From Corynebacterium bovis DSM 20582 = CIP 54.80 (GTDB taxonomy: Bacteria; Actinomycetota; Actinomycetes; Mycobacteriales; Mycobacteriaceae), in NCBI RefSeq assembly GCF_030408615.1, contig NZ_CP047187.1, positions 1,302,001 to 1,366,000 on the forward strand: a DNA stretch of 64,000 nt, in the 5' to 3' direction. Positions 1-8,397 of this stretch are shown here, piece by piece. A program made the position numbers and the translations under genes. How positions within the stretch are numbered: position 1 is the first letter of the stretch; the number at the start of each line of letters is the position of its first letter. The notes under the pieces are model-generated. The model did not search any database and was not told the DNA's origin. It saw only the letters and a program-made list of their open reading frames with translations.

Positions 1-1
1 C

Positions 2-1696
2 GCGGAGCCGGTGACCCCCGTGACCGACCCCGTGCCGGAGGACCCCGCCGACCGGGAGGCCAACGAGTCCACGCTCGTCCAGCCCGCCGCGCCGTACACC
101 GTGACGGACAACTACTCCCTCGACCGGTACGGCTCCGTCTCCCTCGTCGACGGTGACCGGCCGCTGCCGCAGGCGACGTCGGTCGCCGCCCCGGGCGCGG
201 AGGCCGCGGCCGTCGAGGAGGCGAACCGGCGCCGGGTGCTCACCCTCGACGACGGGGCGACGCGCGACTTCCGCAGCGCCGCCGCCGCGGCCGTCCCGCT
301 GCCCTACCTCGCGAGCGCCGACGGCATCCGGTCGCTGCGCACCGGTGACCACGTCCGGTTCACCCGGCCGGCCGTGTTCGGGTTCACGTTCGGGTCGTGG
401 TCGCTCCAGCCGACGACCCCGGTGACGGGGCTCACCCCCCGGGCGGAGCTGCCCGTCTCCTGGGACGACGGCCGCGCCGCGGAGGTCGGCGGTCCCGCGC
501 CCGTCGGCGGGTCGGACCGGCTGGCCAGCGTCAACGTCCTCAACTACTTCACCGACCTCGGCGCGGACGAGCCCGGCTGCCGCGCCCGCACCGACCGCAC
601 CGGCACCCCCGTCACCGCCGACCGGTGCACGGTCCGCGGCGCGTACACGCCGGAGGCCCGGGCGGACCAGCAGGCGAAGATCGTCGCGGCGGTCAACGGG
701 CTCGGCGCGTCCGTCGTCGGGCTCGAGGAGGTGGAGAACAGCGCGGCGTTCGGCCGCGACCGGGACGAGGCGCTGACCACCCTCGTCGACGCGCTCAACG
801 CCGCGGGCGGGACGTGGCGGGCCGTGCCCTCGCCGGCCCCCGGGAACCGGCCGGCCCCGGAGGACGAGGACGTCATCCGCACCGCCCTGATCTACAACCC
901 GGAGCGCGTCACCCCGGTCGGGGAGTCCCGCATCCTCGACTCAGAGGCGTTCACCGGCATCGCCCGGCAGCCGCTGGCCCAGGAGTTCGCCCCGGCGGGC
1001 GGGGGCGAGCCGTTCGTCGTCTCGGTGAACCACTTCAAGTCGAAGGGCTCCGTCGCCCGGGGCGACCGGGACACCGGTGACGGGCAGGGCGCGAACGCCC
1101 GGCTGCGCGTCGCCCAGGCGGAGGCGCTGCGGGACTGGCTCGCGGCGCAGGAGGACTGGCGGGACACCGCCCAGTTCATCATCGGCGACCTCAACTCGTA
1201 CGCGCGGGAGGACTCGGTGACGACGCTGCTCGACGCCGGATTCACCGACATCGGGGAGCGGTACGGCGCCGGGGAGTCCTACCTCTTCGGCGGCCGGGTC
1301 GGCTCCCTCGACCACGTCCTCGCCAACCCGCGTGGCCTCGCGTTGACGACCGGGGCGGACGTGTGGGACATCAACGCCGACGAGTCCCCGGCGTTCGAGT
1401 ACTCCCGGCGGCGGGCGAACGCCGTGGACTTCTACGCGCCGGACATGTTCCGGGCGTCGGACCACGACCCGGTGGTCGTCGGTCTGGCTCTGGACGGGGA
1501 CCGGCGGCCGCCGGCGGAGCCCGGTGCACCGGCGGGGAGTGCACCGGGCAGCGTCCCGGGCAGTGCACCGGTGACGACACCGCCCGGGTCCGGGGCGGGG
1601 TCCGGTGCCGGGTCGACCGTGGGCTCGGTGGCGGGCTCGCTGGCGGGCTCGGTCGCCGGGTGGTTCGCGGGCCGGTTCGGCGGTCAGCGCCGCTGA
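2..1696 (+). CDS. Secreted ExeM/NucH-type endonuclease/exonuclease/phosphatase, 5' truncated by window edge
   Basis: The reading frame is open to the left edge, so the true start lies outside the window. The visible 564 residues carry the endonuclease/exonuclease/phosphatase fold: an N-terminal segment typical of ExeM-like extracellular nucleases, then the metal-dependent core with VNVLNYF (about base 535), LEEVEN (about 723), NHFKSKG (about 1030), GDLNSYA (about 1184), SLDHVLAN (about 1312) and the terminal SDHDPVV (about 1458). Family knowledge: these are secreted or surface DNases hydrolysing phosphodiesters with divalent metals. The last 60 residues are low-complexity Gly/Ser/Ala/Pro/Val with GSVA/GSLA repeats and end in WFAGRFGGQRR, which may be a weak membrane or wall-associated tail; no LPxTG motif is visible. 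It is convergent with the iron transport operon. Function class is secure; location is inferred. Confidence 0.85.
   Translation, partial: AEPVTPVTDPVPEDPADREANESTLVQPAAPYTVTDNYSLDRYGSVSLVDGDRPLPQATSVAAPGAEAAAVEEANRRRVLTLDDGATRDFRSAAAAAVPLPYLASADGIRSLRTGDHVRFTRPAVFGFTFGSWSLQPTTPVTGLTPRAELPVSWDDGRAAEVGGPAPVGGSDRLASVNVLNYFTDLGADEPGCRARTDRTGTPVTADRCTVRGAYTPEARADQQAKIVAAVNGLGASVVGLEEVENSAAFGRDRDEALTTLVDALNAAGGTWRAVPSPAPGNRPAPEDEDVIRTALIYNPERVTPVGESRILDSEAFTGIARQPLAQEFAPAGGGEPFVVSVNHFKSKGSVARGDRDTGDGQGANARLRVAQAEALRDWLAAQEDWRDTAQFIIGDLNSYAREDSVTTLLDAGFTDIGERYGAGESYLFGGRVGSLDHVLANPRGLALTTGADVWDINADESPAFEYSRRRANAVDFYAPDMFRASDHDPVVVGLALDGDRRPPAEPGAPAGSAPGSVPGSAPVTTPPGSGAGSGAGSTVGSVAGSLAGSVAGWFAGRFGGQRR
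1621..1656 (+). repeat. Three 12-bp tandem repeats in nuclease 3' end
   Basis: Three consecutive copies of GGGCTCGSTSGC encode GSVA-GSLA-GSVA in the nuclease tail. They are in frame, so copy number can change without breaking the gene. Confidence 0.8.
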
Positions 1697-1724
1697 CCGG
1701 CACCGTCGGGACCGTTCGTGCCGG
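1697..1724. terminator. Possible hairpin between convergent genes
   Basis: CCGGCAC and GTGCCGG can form a 7-bp stem with a 14-base loop in the 64-base gap between the nuclease stop and the stop of the oppositely oriented ATPase. There is no T-tract. Position suits a bidirectional terminator; the evidence is only the palindrome. Confidence 0.3.
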
Positions 1725-1760
1725 CGGGCCCGTCGGGGTCCCCGGTGCCCGGCAGGAGGC

Positions 1761-2600
1761 TCACGGCCCGTCGGGGTCGTCCGGGTCGAGGGGGACGACG
1801 ATCGGACGCCCGCTGACCGGGTCCGGGAGGATCCGGCACGGCAGGTCGTAGACCTCCCTGATGAGGTCCTCGGTCACGACCTCGGTGACCGGCCCCTGGG
1901 CCACGACGCGGCCCTCCTTCATGACGATGAGGTGCGTCGCGTAGCGGAAGGCGAGCGCGAGCTCGTGGAGGACCATGACGACCGTCGTGCCCTCGCGGTG
2001 GAGTGAGCGGGCGAGGGTCAGCACCTCGATCTGGTGGGCGATGTCGAGGAACGTCGTCGGCTCGTCGAGGAGCAGGATCGGGGTGTCCTGGGCCAGCGCC
2101 GTGGCGATCCACACCTTCTGCCGTTGCCCTCCGGACAGGTCCGAGACCGGGCGGTCGGCGAGCCCGTCCGTCCCCGTCGCCCGGAGCGCGGCGTCGACGG
2201 CCCGGCGGTCGTCGGCACTCCACTGCCGGAACAACCCCTGGTGGGGGTAGCGGCCGCGGGAGACGAGGTCACCGACCGTGATGCCCTCGGGGGCCGTCGG
2301 CGACTGCGGGAGCACCGCCAGTCGGCGGGCGACCTCCTTCGTCCGGTAGTCGGTGATCGGCCGGCCGTCGAGGACGACCTGCCCCTCCCGGACGGGGAGC
2401 ATCCGGGCGAGGCTCCGCAGCAGGGTCGACTTCCCGCACGCGTTCGGCCCGACGATGACGGTGAACCCGCCGTCGGGCACGGTGACGTCCACGGAGTGGA
2501 GCACCGGCCGGCGGGCGTAGCCGCCCGACAGCGAGCGGGTGCTGAGCCGGGGCGGGGTGTCCTCGACCGGGTCCGACGGGGACAGGTGGGCGCTGGTCAC
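1761..2600 (-). CDS. Iron-siderophore ABC transporter ATP-binding protein (FepC/FhuC-like)
   Basis: A 279-residue ABC ATPase that would power uptake of a ferric siderophore or haem through the two permeases encoded just upstream. Visible: Walker A GPNACGKST (residues 51-59), Q-loop LPQS (about 97-100), signature LSGGQ (155-159), Walker B ILLLDE (175-180) and switch VLHE near 210. The ACGKST variant is typical of the FepC/FhuC iron group. GTG start with AGGAG eight bases upstream on the minus strand; 22 bases after the preceding permease stop. It is the last gene of a six-gene minus-strand operon. The substrate cannot be read from sequence. Confidence 0.93.
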   Translation of the reverse strand: MTSAHLSPSDPVEDTPPRLSTRSLSGGYARRPVLHSVDVTVPDGGFTVIVGPNACGKSTLLRSLARMLPVREGQVVLDGRPITDYRTKEVARRLAVLPQSPTAPEGITVGDLVSRGRYPHQGLFRQWSADDRRAVDAALRATGTDGLADRPVSDLSGGQRQKVWIATALAQDTPILLLDEPTTFLDIAHQIEVLTLARSLHREGTTVVMVLHELALAFRYATHLIVMKEGRVVAQGPVTEVVTEDLIREVYDLPCRILPDPVSGRPIVVPLDPDDPDGP

Positions 2601-2622
2601 GGGGGTGGGCTCCTGACGGTCT

Positions 2623-3696
2623 CTAGGTGTGGCGCTGACGGGTGAGGAGGTAGAGCAGGTAGACGCCGCCGAGCACGCCGGTGACGACGCCGACGGGGAG
2701 CTGGACGGGGGCGAAGATGCGCTGGGCGACGATGTCCGAGCCGACGACGAGGACGGCCCCGAGGACCATCGACGTCACGACCCCCGCGCCGCCGGTGCGG
2801 GTGAGCAGCCGGGCACTGTGCGGGGCGGCGAGGGCGACGAACGCGACAGGTCCGGCGACCGCGACGAGCGCCACCCCGAGCGCCACGAGGCCCAGGCGGC
2901 GACGCTCGACGCGGACGCCGAGGCCCGTCGCCAGCTCGTCGCCGAGGGCGAGGGCGTTGAGGGTGCGCTCCTGGGTCCACGCGACGGCGAGGAGGACGCC
3001 GACGGCGACGAGCGCACCGGCCGCCGTCGCCCACGTCACCGCGGCCAACGACCCGGCCAGCCACAGGGCGGCCGTCTGCGCGGCCGTGAGCGAGGCCCGG
3101 ACGAGGAGCAGGGAGTTCAGCGCGTGGAGGACCGCGGACACCCCGATCCCGACGAGCACGAGGCGGGGCCCGGTGACGCCGCTGCGCCAGCCGAGGGCGG
3201 TGATGAGCACGGCGGCCGCGGCCCCACCGACGACCGCACCGGCGGCCGTGCCGGTGGGCGTCGTCCCCAGGACGGTGATCGCCAGCAGGGCACCGGTCGC
3301 GGACCCTACGGTGAAACCGATGATGTCCGGGCTGCCCAGGGGGTTGCGGGAGAGGGACTGGATGATCGCCCCGGACGCGCCGAGGGCCGCGCCGACGACC
3401 GCCCCGGCGACGACGCGGGGGGCGCGCTGCTGCTGGACGAAGAACACCGCGAGGCGGTCGTCGCCGAGGCCGACCAGCGCGGCGACGGCCCGGGGCGGGG
3501 TCAGCGGGTAGTCGCCGAGAAGCAGTCCGGTCACCGCGAGGACGACCAGTGCGGCGAGGAGGCAGGCGGTGACGACGCGGGTGCGGCGGGTCCGGCGGGG
3601 CGGGTGGGCAGTGACGGCCGTGGGGGACATGCCGGACCCGGGGGACGTGCGGGTCGGTCGCGGGCCGGGCGTGGGACGGGACGGTCGCGTGGTCAC
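2623..3696 (-). CDS. FecCD-family iron-siderophore ABC permease, second subunit
   Basis: A multi-spanning BtuC/FecCD permease of about 357 residues. Family signatures are clear: QQQRAPRVVAGAVVGAALGASGAIIQ, i.e. the R-x-PR-hydrophobic-GAALGxSGAxxQ motif, then NPLGSPDIIGFTVGS and the ALALGDELATGLGV coupling loop (EAA-like loop contacting the ATPase). The GTG at 3696 overlaps the preceding permease stop as GTGA and is chosen; an internal ATG at 3630 would remove 22 Pro/Arg/Thr-rich residues and is possible. It should form a heterodimer with the neighbouring permease, since both are complete and different. Confidence 0.9.
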   Translation of the reverse strand: MTTRPSRPTPGPRPTRTSPGSGMSPTAVTAHPPRRTRRTRVVTACLLAALVVLAVTGLLLGDYPLTPPRAVAALVGLGDDRLAVFFVQQQRAPRVVAGAVVGAALGASGAIIQSLSRNPLGSPDIIGFTVGSATGALLAITVLGTTPTGTAAGAVVGGAAAAVLITALGWRSGVTGPRLVLVGIGVSAVLHALNSLLLVRASLTAAQTAALWLAGSLAAVTWATAAGALVAVGVLLAVAWTQERTLNALALGDELATGLGVRVERRRLGLVALGVALVAVAGPVAFVALAAPHSARLLTRTGGAGVVTSMVLGAVLVVGSDIVAQRIFAPVQLPVGVVTGVLGGVYLLYLLTRQRHT

Positions 3697-4697
3697 AGCG
3701 CCTCGATCCGGCGGCGGCGCACCACCGCGATGAAGACAGGTCCGCCGAGCAGGGCGGTCATGATCCCGAGCTGCACCTCCTGCGGCGCGACGACGGTCCG
3801 CGCCGCGACGTCCGCGACGAGGGCGACGACCGGGGCGGCGAGGATGCACGTCGGCGTGATCCACCGCTGGTCCGGGCCGCAGATCGCGCGGGCGACGAAC
3901 GGCACGACGAGGCCGAGGAACATCAGCGGGCCGACGGCCGCCGTCGCCGCGCCGGCGAGCAGCGTGATCGCGACGACGACGAGCACCCGCGTGCGGGCGA
4001 CGTGCACGCCGAGCGACCGGCCCGACTCGTCGCCGAGGGCGAGGGCGTTGAGAGCCGGGGCGACGAGGGCCGCGAGGATCAGCCCCGCGACGATGAACCC
4101 GAGCACCGCGAGGGTCACCGGGTACCCGCGGCCCTCCGCGGACCCGGCGACCCAGAACCGGAACTCGTTGAACGCGTTGGTGTTGCTCAGCACGACCCCC
4201 TGGACGACCGCGGACACCGCCATGCTCACGGCGACCCCGGCGAGGGCCAGCTGGGCGGGGTCGGGGGCACGACGGCCACCGCCCCCGAGGAGGTACACCG
4301 CGACGGCGGCGGCCGCGGCCCCGGCGAACGCGAACCACAGGTAGAACCAGACCGACGTGATCCCGGTGACCGCCACGGCGAGGACGACGGCGAGGGACGC
4401 CCCCGCGTTGACGCCGAGGATGCCGGGGTCGGCCAACGGGTTCCGGGTCAGGGACTGCATGAGGGCCCCGGCGACCCCGAGCGCGGCGCCCACGACGACG
4501 ACGAGCACCGTCCGGGGGATGCGCTGGTCCCGGACGATGATCGCCTCGAAGGACCCGTCGGGGGAGGTGAGCATCCGCCACACGGTGTCGAGGGGCAGCG
4601 GGTTGGAACCGACGGCCACCGAGAGGGCCAGCAGCAGGACGAGGGCGACGCCGAGGCCGGCGAGCCCGACGGTGCGACGGACCGCGGGCCGGGTCAC
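3693..4697 (-). CDS. FecCD-family iron-siderophore ABC permease, first subunit
   Basis: A 334-residue permease of the BtuC/FecCD family: RDQRIPRTVLVVVVGAALGVAGALMQ-type motif near the N-terminus, NPLADPGILGVNAGAS, and the ALNALALGDESGRSLGVHV ATPase-coupling loop. About nine to ten hydrophobic segments are apparent. The GTG at 4697 overlaps the preceding gene's stop (GTGA), and the next gene overlaps this stop the same way, so translation of the surface protein and both permeases is probably coupled. Role: one half of the membrane pore of the siderophore importer. Confidence 0.92.
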   Translation of the reverse strand: MTRPAVRRTVGLAGLGVALVLLLALSVAVGSNPLPLDTVWRMLTSPDGSFEAIIVRDQRIPRTVLVVVVGAALGVAGALMQSLTRNPLADPGILGVNAGASLAVVLAVAVTGITSVWFYLWFAFAGAAAAAVAVYLLGGGGRRAPDPAQLALAGVAVSMAVSAVVQGVVLSNTNAFNEFRFWVAGSAEGRGYPVTLAVLGFIVAGLILAALVAPALNALALGDESGRSLGVHVARTRVLVVVAITLLAGAATAAVGPLMFLGLVVPFVARAICGPDQRWITPTCILAAPVVALVADVAARTVVAPQEVQLGIMTALLGGPVFIAVVRRRRIEAL

Positions 4698-5881
4698 CGG
4701 GCCGCGCCCGGCACGACGGCCCCGTCGGCGTCGACGGTGTCGCCGGTGTCGCCGGCGTCCGGGTCGTCCACCGCGTCCGGGTGACCGGCCGCGGCGAGGG
4801 CCCCGGCCCGGAAGGCGCGGTCCCGCACGGCCCCGCTGACGGTCCACACGATGATCGCGGTGAACCCGACGAGGAGGATCGCCCCGCCGATGAGCACCCC
4901 GGTCGCGGGCAGGCCCCAGAGTGTGGGACGGGCCTGCGCCTGGACGGTCGCGGCCTGGTCGTAGGACACGGGGACGGGGTTGCCGTAGGAGTCGACGAGC
5001 CCGCCGCCGATCCCGGTCGCGGCCCCGGCGGCCGCGGCCGTCCCGGCGGCGCCGGCCGCCGCACCGGCGGGGGCCCCACCGGCGGCGGGTCCGCGGGCGG
5101 CCGTCGTCGCCGCTGCCGCGCCGGCCCCGGCGGGGGCACCGGGTGCACCGGGGGCGCCGGCCGCCGCGACCTGCGGGGCCGCGCCCGGGCGCGCGGCGGC
5201 CGGCGGACGGGCGGCGGGTGCGGCCGCGGCCGGGCGGGCACCGGCGGGGCGGTTCGCCGCACCCGGCTGCGCCGCGTTCGGGGCGACGGGCACGGGGACG
5301 GGGGCCGGGGCCGGGGCCGCACCACCGCCGGTGCCGGTGCCACCGGCCCCGCCCGCACCGCCACCCGTGCCGCCCCCGCCGGGGGTGGTCCCGGAGTCGG
5401 CGACGACGGTGAAGTCCCCGCCGCCGCGGAGCGTGAACCCCTTGACCCCGGTCCCACCGTTGCCGACGGGCTGTGAGGCGAGGAACCGGAGCCAGTGCGC
5501 GCCCGGCGGGATGTCGCAGGGGAGCTGGAGGGACCCGGAGACGGTGCCGTCACTGTCGATGCGTTGCTGGGCGACGACGCCGGTGCCCTGGACGGAGGTG
5601 TCGCTGTAGCCGATGCCGTCGTCGATCTTGATGTTGAGCACCTCGCCGGCCGGGAAGCCGCGGACGGTGTAGCTGAGGGACTCGCACGGGCGGACGGTCC
5701 GGGGGCTCACGGACGATGACGTGCCCGGGGTGTCCGGGCTGGGGCCGCCCGGGGGGACGGCGACGGCCCACGGCGCCGTGGAGGCGAGGACCCCGGCGGC
5801 GGCGACCGTGGCGAGGGTGCACCGGACCCGGTGGCGGCGCGGGGACGTGCGGAGGGGGCGGTGGAGGGGGAGGTGGTTCAC
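4694..5881 (-). CDS. Secreted, C-terminally membrane-anchored protein with one Ig-like module; unknown function
   Basis: Not recognised as a named family. The 395 residues read as: basic N-region and signal peptide (about 1-42, ending AVAV); one compact beta-rich module (about 55-160) with two Cys at 66 and 122, the words NIKIDDG (84-90) and IPPGAHWLRFLAS (124-136); a 160-residue Gly/Ala/Pro linker (160-320); a transmembrane helix (about 325-350); and a short acidic cytoplasmic tail. The module resembles one in the neighbouring larger protein (NIKIDDG versus ALKIDDG; IPPGAHWLRFLAS versus LPPGEHWIRILSG). GTG start with AGGAG six bases away; its stop overlaps the first permease start. Operon position suggests a surface receptor or shuttle for the importer; that is inference. 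Confidence 0.75.
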   Translation of the reverse strand: MNHLPLHRPLRTSPRRHRVRCTLATVAAAGVLASTAPWAVAVPPGGPSPDTPGTSSSVSPRTVRPCESLSYTVRGFPAGEVLNIKIDDGIGYSDTSVQGTGVVAQQRIDSDGTVSGSLQLPCDIPPGAHWLRFLASQPVGNGGTGVKGFTLRGGGDFTVVADSGTTPGGGGTGGGAGGAGGTGTGGGAAPAPAPVPVPVAPNAAQPGAANRPAGARPAAAAPAARPPAAARPGAAPQVAAAGAPGAPGAPAGAGAAAATTAARGPAAGGAPAGAAAGAAGTAAAAGAATGIGGGLVDSYGNPVPVSYDQAATVQAQARPTLWGLPATGVLIGGAILLVGFTAIIVWTVSGAVRDRAFRAGALAAAGHPDAVDDPDAGDTGDTVDADGAVVPGAAR

Positions 5882-5930
5882 GGGATGCTCCTGGGTGTCG
5901 ACGGTGGGCGTGGTGACGGGGGCCGGTGCG

Positions 5931-8330
5931 TCACCGGCGGAACCGGCGGCGCGTGAGGCCGGCGGCGGCCGCCGCGAGGGCGGTGACGGCGGCGCTGACG
6001 GCGATGACGAGGCCGTCCCGGGCGGTGAGGCCGTCGTCGGGCCAGGTCGTGGGGATGCCCGCCGCGGCGATGGCCGGGGTGGCGACCGGGGCGTCGGGCA
6101 CGGAGGTGAGGACGACGGGGACCCAGCCCGCGAGGGACCCGTCCGCGCGGACGAGGGCGATGCGGTGGTCGCCGTCGGGGATCGAGGAGACGTCGAGTGC
6201 GAGGGACCGCGACCCGTCGAGGGGGATCCAGTCCACCGCCACGGGGTCCGGGTCGTAGACGTAGGGGAAGACCCAGTCGCCCGGCTGCCCGTCGGCGAGC
6301 GTGAGCGTCACGGTGTTGCCGTCGAGCGTCGCGGTGACCTGCCCGGCGGGGAGGCCGGTGAGGGCGGCGAGGTCGGGGGCCGGCGGGGCCGGCGGCGTCG
6401 CCGGACGGTCGGCCGGGGCCTGGGCCGTCGTGCCGGTCGTGGCCGCGCCGGCGGTGGTGGTCGTGGCGGTCGGCGCGGGCACGGTCGACCACGCGGGCAC
6501 GGTGGGCAGGGTCGCCGGCGCCGCCCACGTGACGATGCCCGGGTCGGTGTCCCCGGCTGTCGCGTCCCAGGCGACCGCGTCGGCGGCGGCTGCGCCGGTG
6601 GTGCCGGCGGTGGCGGGGGCCGTCGCCGGGGTCGTCGGCGCCGCGGTGCGGGCCGTCGTCGTGGCCGGGTCAGGTCCGGCCTCCTTGACGAGGGACTCGA
6701 CGCCGTCGAGCATCGCCTGGATCGCGGCGATGATGCCGGTGGCCTCGAGGTACCAGTCCGGGTCCGTGGGCGTCGCCGTCGACGTCCGGACGGGGACCCA
6801 CCCCAGGAGGGTGCCGGTCTGCCCCCGGTTCCCGGACTGGAGGACGAGGGACACCGTGCCGTCCGGCAGGGTCGTGCCCGCGGCCGGGAGGGTGACGGTG
6901 CCGTCGGCGGCGGCCCGGAACCACCGGCCGGGCCACGGGTGGCGGGGCGAGCCGTCGGCGATGTAGGCGGTGGCGTAGATCCAGTCGCCCTCGACGGCCC
7001 CGGGGACGGTGACGACGAGGTCACCGTTCGCGCGGCGCGTCGCCGTGACCCCGTGCCGGGTCGCGTCGGTGAGGTCGCTGCGCGGGTTCACCGGGTCGGG
7101 CGGGGAGCCGGGCTTGTACTCGCCGACGACGAAGCTCGTCAGCCCCTCCTTCTTCTGCGCCGGGCTGGGGATCGTCCGGATGGGGTCGTCCTGCTGGAGC
7201 GACCCGCTGAGGATGCGGATCCAGTGTTCGCCGGGGGGGAGGGCGGGGTTCGAGCCGCGGGGCCCGGCGGTCGTGCCGTCGGGCAGGTCGATGTCGACGC
7301 TCCAGTTCCCGGACAGGTCGGCCTTGACGATCTGCCACACCGTGAGGTTGTCGTGGACCTTGGTCTCGGGCAGGCGGCTGAAGGCGCCGTCGTCGATCTT
7401 GAGGGCGATCGTCGCGCCGCCGTGGGTGGGGTTGCACCAGCCGGTGCCGCTGACGCGGAGGCGGCCCTCGGCGTCGGGGACGTGGGCGACCTCGACGAGC
7501 GTCTCGGGGGTGGAGGGGGTGCAGGAGACCGTGGGGCGTTCCGGCTCCACCCACGGGACACCCCCGACGGTGACCGGCGCGGAGATCAGTGAGCGCGTCG
7601 CGCGGGCGGCGTCGGCCCCCGGACCGGTGAGGCCGGCCGCGGCGTTGACGGTGAGCTTCTGGCCGGGGACGACGGGCACCCCGCCGTCGGTCGGGAGGTC
7701 GACGGTGGCCTCGAACGTGCCGTCGGGGCGGACGGTCACGAGCTGCCAGATGGTGGGCTCGGGCCGGCCGGTGACGGGGTGGTCGAGGACGCCGGTGCTC
7801 CGGCTGTACTGCCCGCTGCGGCCGTCGGGGGCGGGAAGGGTGTAGTTGAGCTTGAGGGTGACGACGGGGGCCGGGGTCACCCCCGCGCCCCACCCGGCGC
7901 CGCGGACGGTGATGCTCCCGCCGGGGTCGACCTCGGACTGCACCTCGAGGGTCGCGCCGTCGGTCGGCGAGGTCACGACCACCAGCGGCGGCCGGCCGGG
8001 CTCCGGGGCGGCCGTGGTCGCCGTCGGCTGCGCGGTGTCCCGGGCGGCGGCGGCCGGTGCGGACGGGGTCGGGGAGGGGGAGGTCGACGCCCCGACCGCC
8101 GCGGGGGTCGCCGGGGTCGTGGGTGCCGCTGAGGTCACGGGGGCGGCGGGGGCCGACGTCCGGGCCGGGGCGGCGGAGGTGTCCGTCGCGGCGGTGGCGG
8201 TCCCGGCGCCGGTCACCGGGGCGGCGACGAGGCCCGCGGTGACGAGCACGGCGAGGGCCCGGTGCGGCGCGGACGCCGCGGGCGGCGGGGACAGGGTGGA
8301 GAAGGTGGTCGGGCGGGGGGCGGTGGTCAT
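5931..8330 (-). CDS. Large secreted repeat protein with two kinds of paired beta modules and C-terminal anchor; unknown function
   Basis: 799 residues. Signal peptide about 1-48 (AxA-like end ATAATD), an Ala/Thr/Pro stalk to about 115, then two copies of module A: A1 about 116-255 (GAGWGAG, TLKLNY, TIWQLV, TVDLP) and A2 about 267-404 (GTGWCNP, ALKIDDG, TVWQIV, DIDLP, LPPGEHWIRILSG). Two copies of module B follow: B1 about 425-515 (GDWIYATAYI ... LGWVPV) and B2 about 663-745 (GDWVFPYVY ... AGWVPV), separated by a Thr/Ala/Pro linker. It ends with a hydrophobic helix (771-791) and RRRFRR, a membrane-retention tail. Module B looks like C-terminal Ig-like domains seen in other corynebacterial secreted proteins; no HtaA haem domain is evident. 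It lies between the binding lipoprotein and the second surface protein of the iron operon, so a ligand-capture role is likely but unproven. Confidence 0.78.
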   Translation of the reverse strand: MTTAPRPTTFSTLSPPPAASAPHRALAVLVTAGLVAAPVTGAGTATAATDTSAAPARTSAPAAPVTSAAPTTPATPAAVGASTSPSPTPSAPAAAARDTAQPTATTAAPEPGRPPLVVVTSPTDGATLEVQSEVDPGGSITVRGAGWGAGVTPAPVVTLKLNYTLPAPDGRSGQYSRSTGVLDHPVTGRPEPTIWQLVTVRPDGTFEATVDLPTDGGVPVVPGQKLTVNAAAGLTGPGADAARATRSLISAPVTVGGVPWVEPERPTVSCTPSTPETLVEVAHVPDAEGRLRVSGTGWCNPTHGGATIALKIDDGAFSRLPETKVHDNLTVWQIVKADLSGNWSVDIDLPDGTTAGPRGSNPALPPGEHWIRILSGSLQQDDPIRTIPSPAQKKEGLTSFVVGEYKPGSPPDPVNPRSDLTDATRHGVTATRRANGDLVVTVPGAVEGDWIYATAYIADGSPRHPWPGRWFRAAADGTVTLPAAGTTLPDGTVSLVLQSGNRGQTGTLLGWVPVRTSTATPTDPDWYLEATGIIAAIQAMLDGVESLVKEAGPDPATTTARTAAPTTPATAPATAGTTGAAAADAVAWDATAGDTDPGIVTWAAPATLPTVPAWSTVPAPTATTTTAGAATTGTTAQAPADRPATPPAPPAPDLAALTGLPAGQVTATLDGNTVTLTLADGQPGDWVFPYVYDPDPVAVDWIPLDGSRSLALDVSSIPDGDHRIALVRADGSLAGWVPVVLTSVPDAPVATPAIAAAGIPTTWPDDGLTARDGLVIAVSAAVTALAAAAAGLTRRRFRR

Positions 8331-8397
8331 CGGGTCAGCCTCATCAGGGTGGTGGTGGGCGGGGCGGTGGGGTGAAGGGCCGGAACAGGGGGCCGCG

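Noticed and set aside
2623..5553. A single 976-codon minus-strand open frame spanning permease and surface protein regions
   Set aside because: Only its last third encodes a permease; the rest is an out-of-frame Arg/Pro-rich shadow of the two genes upstream.
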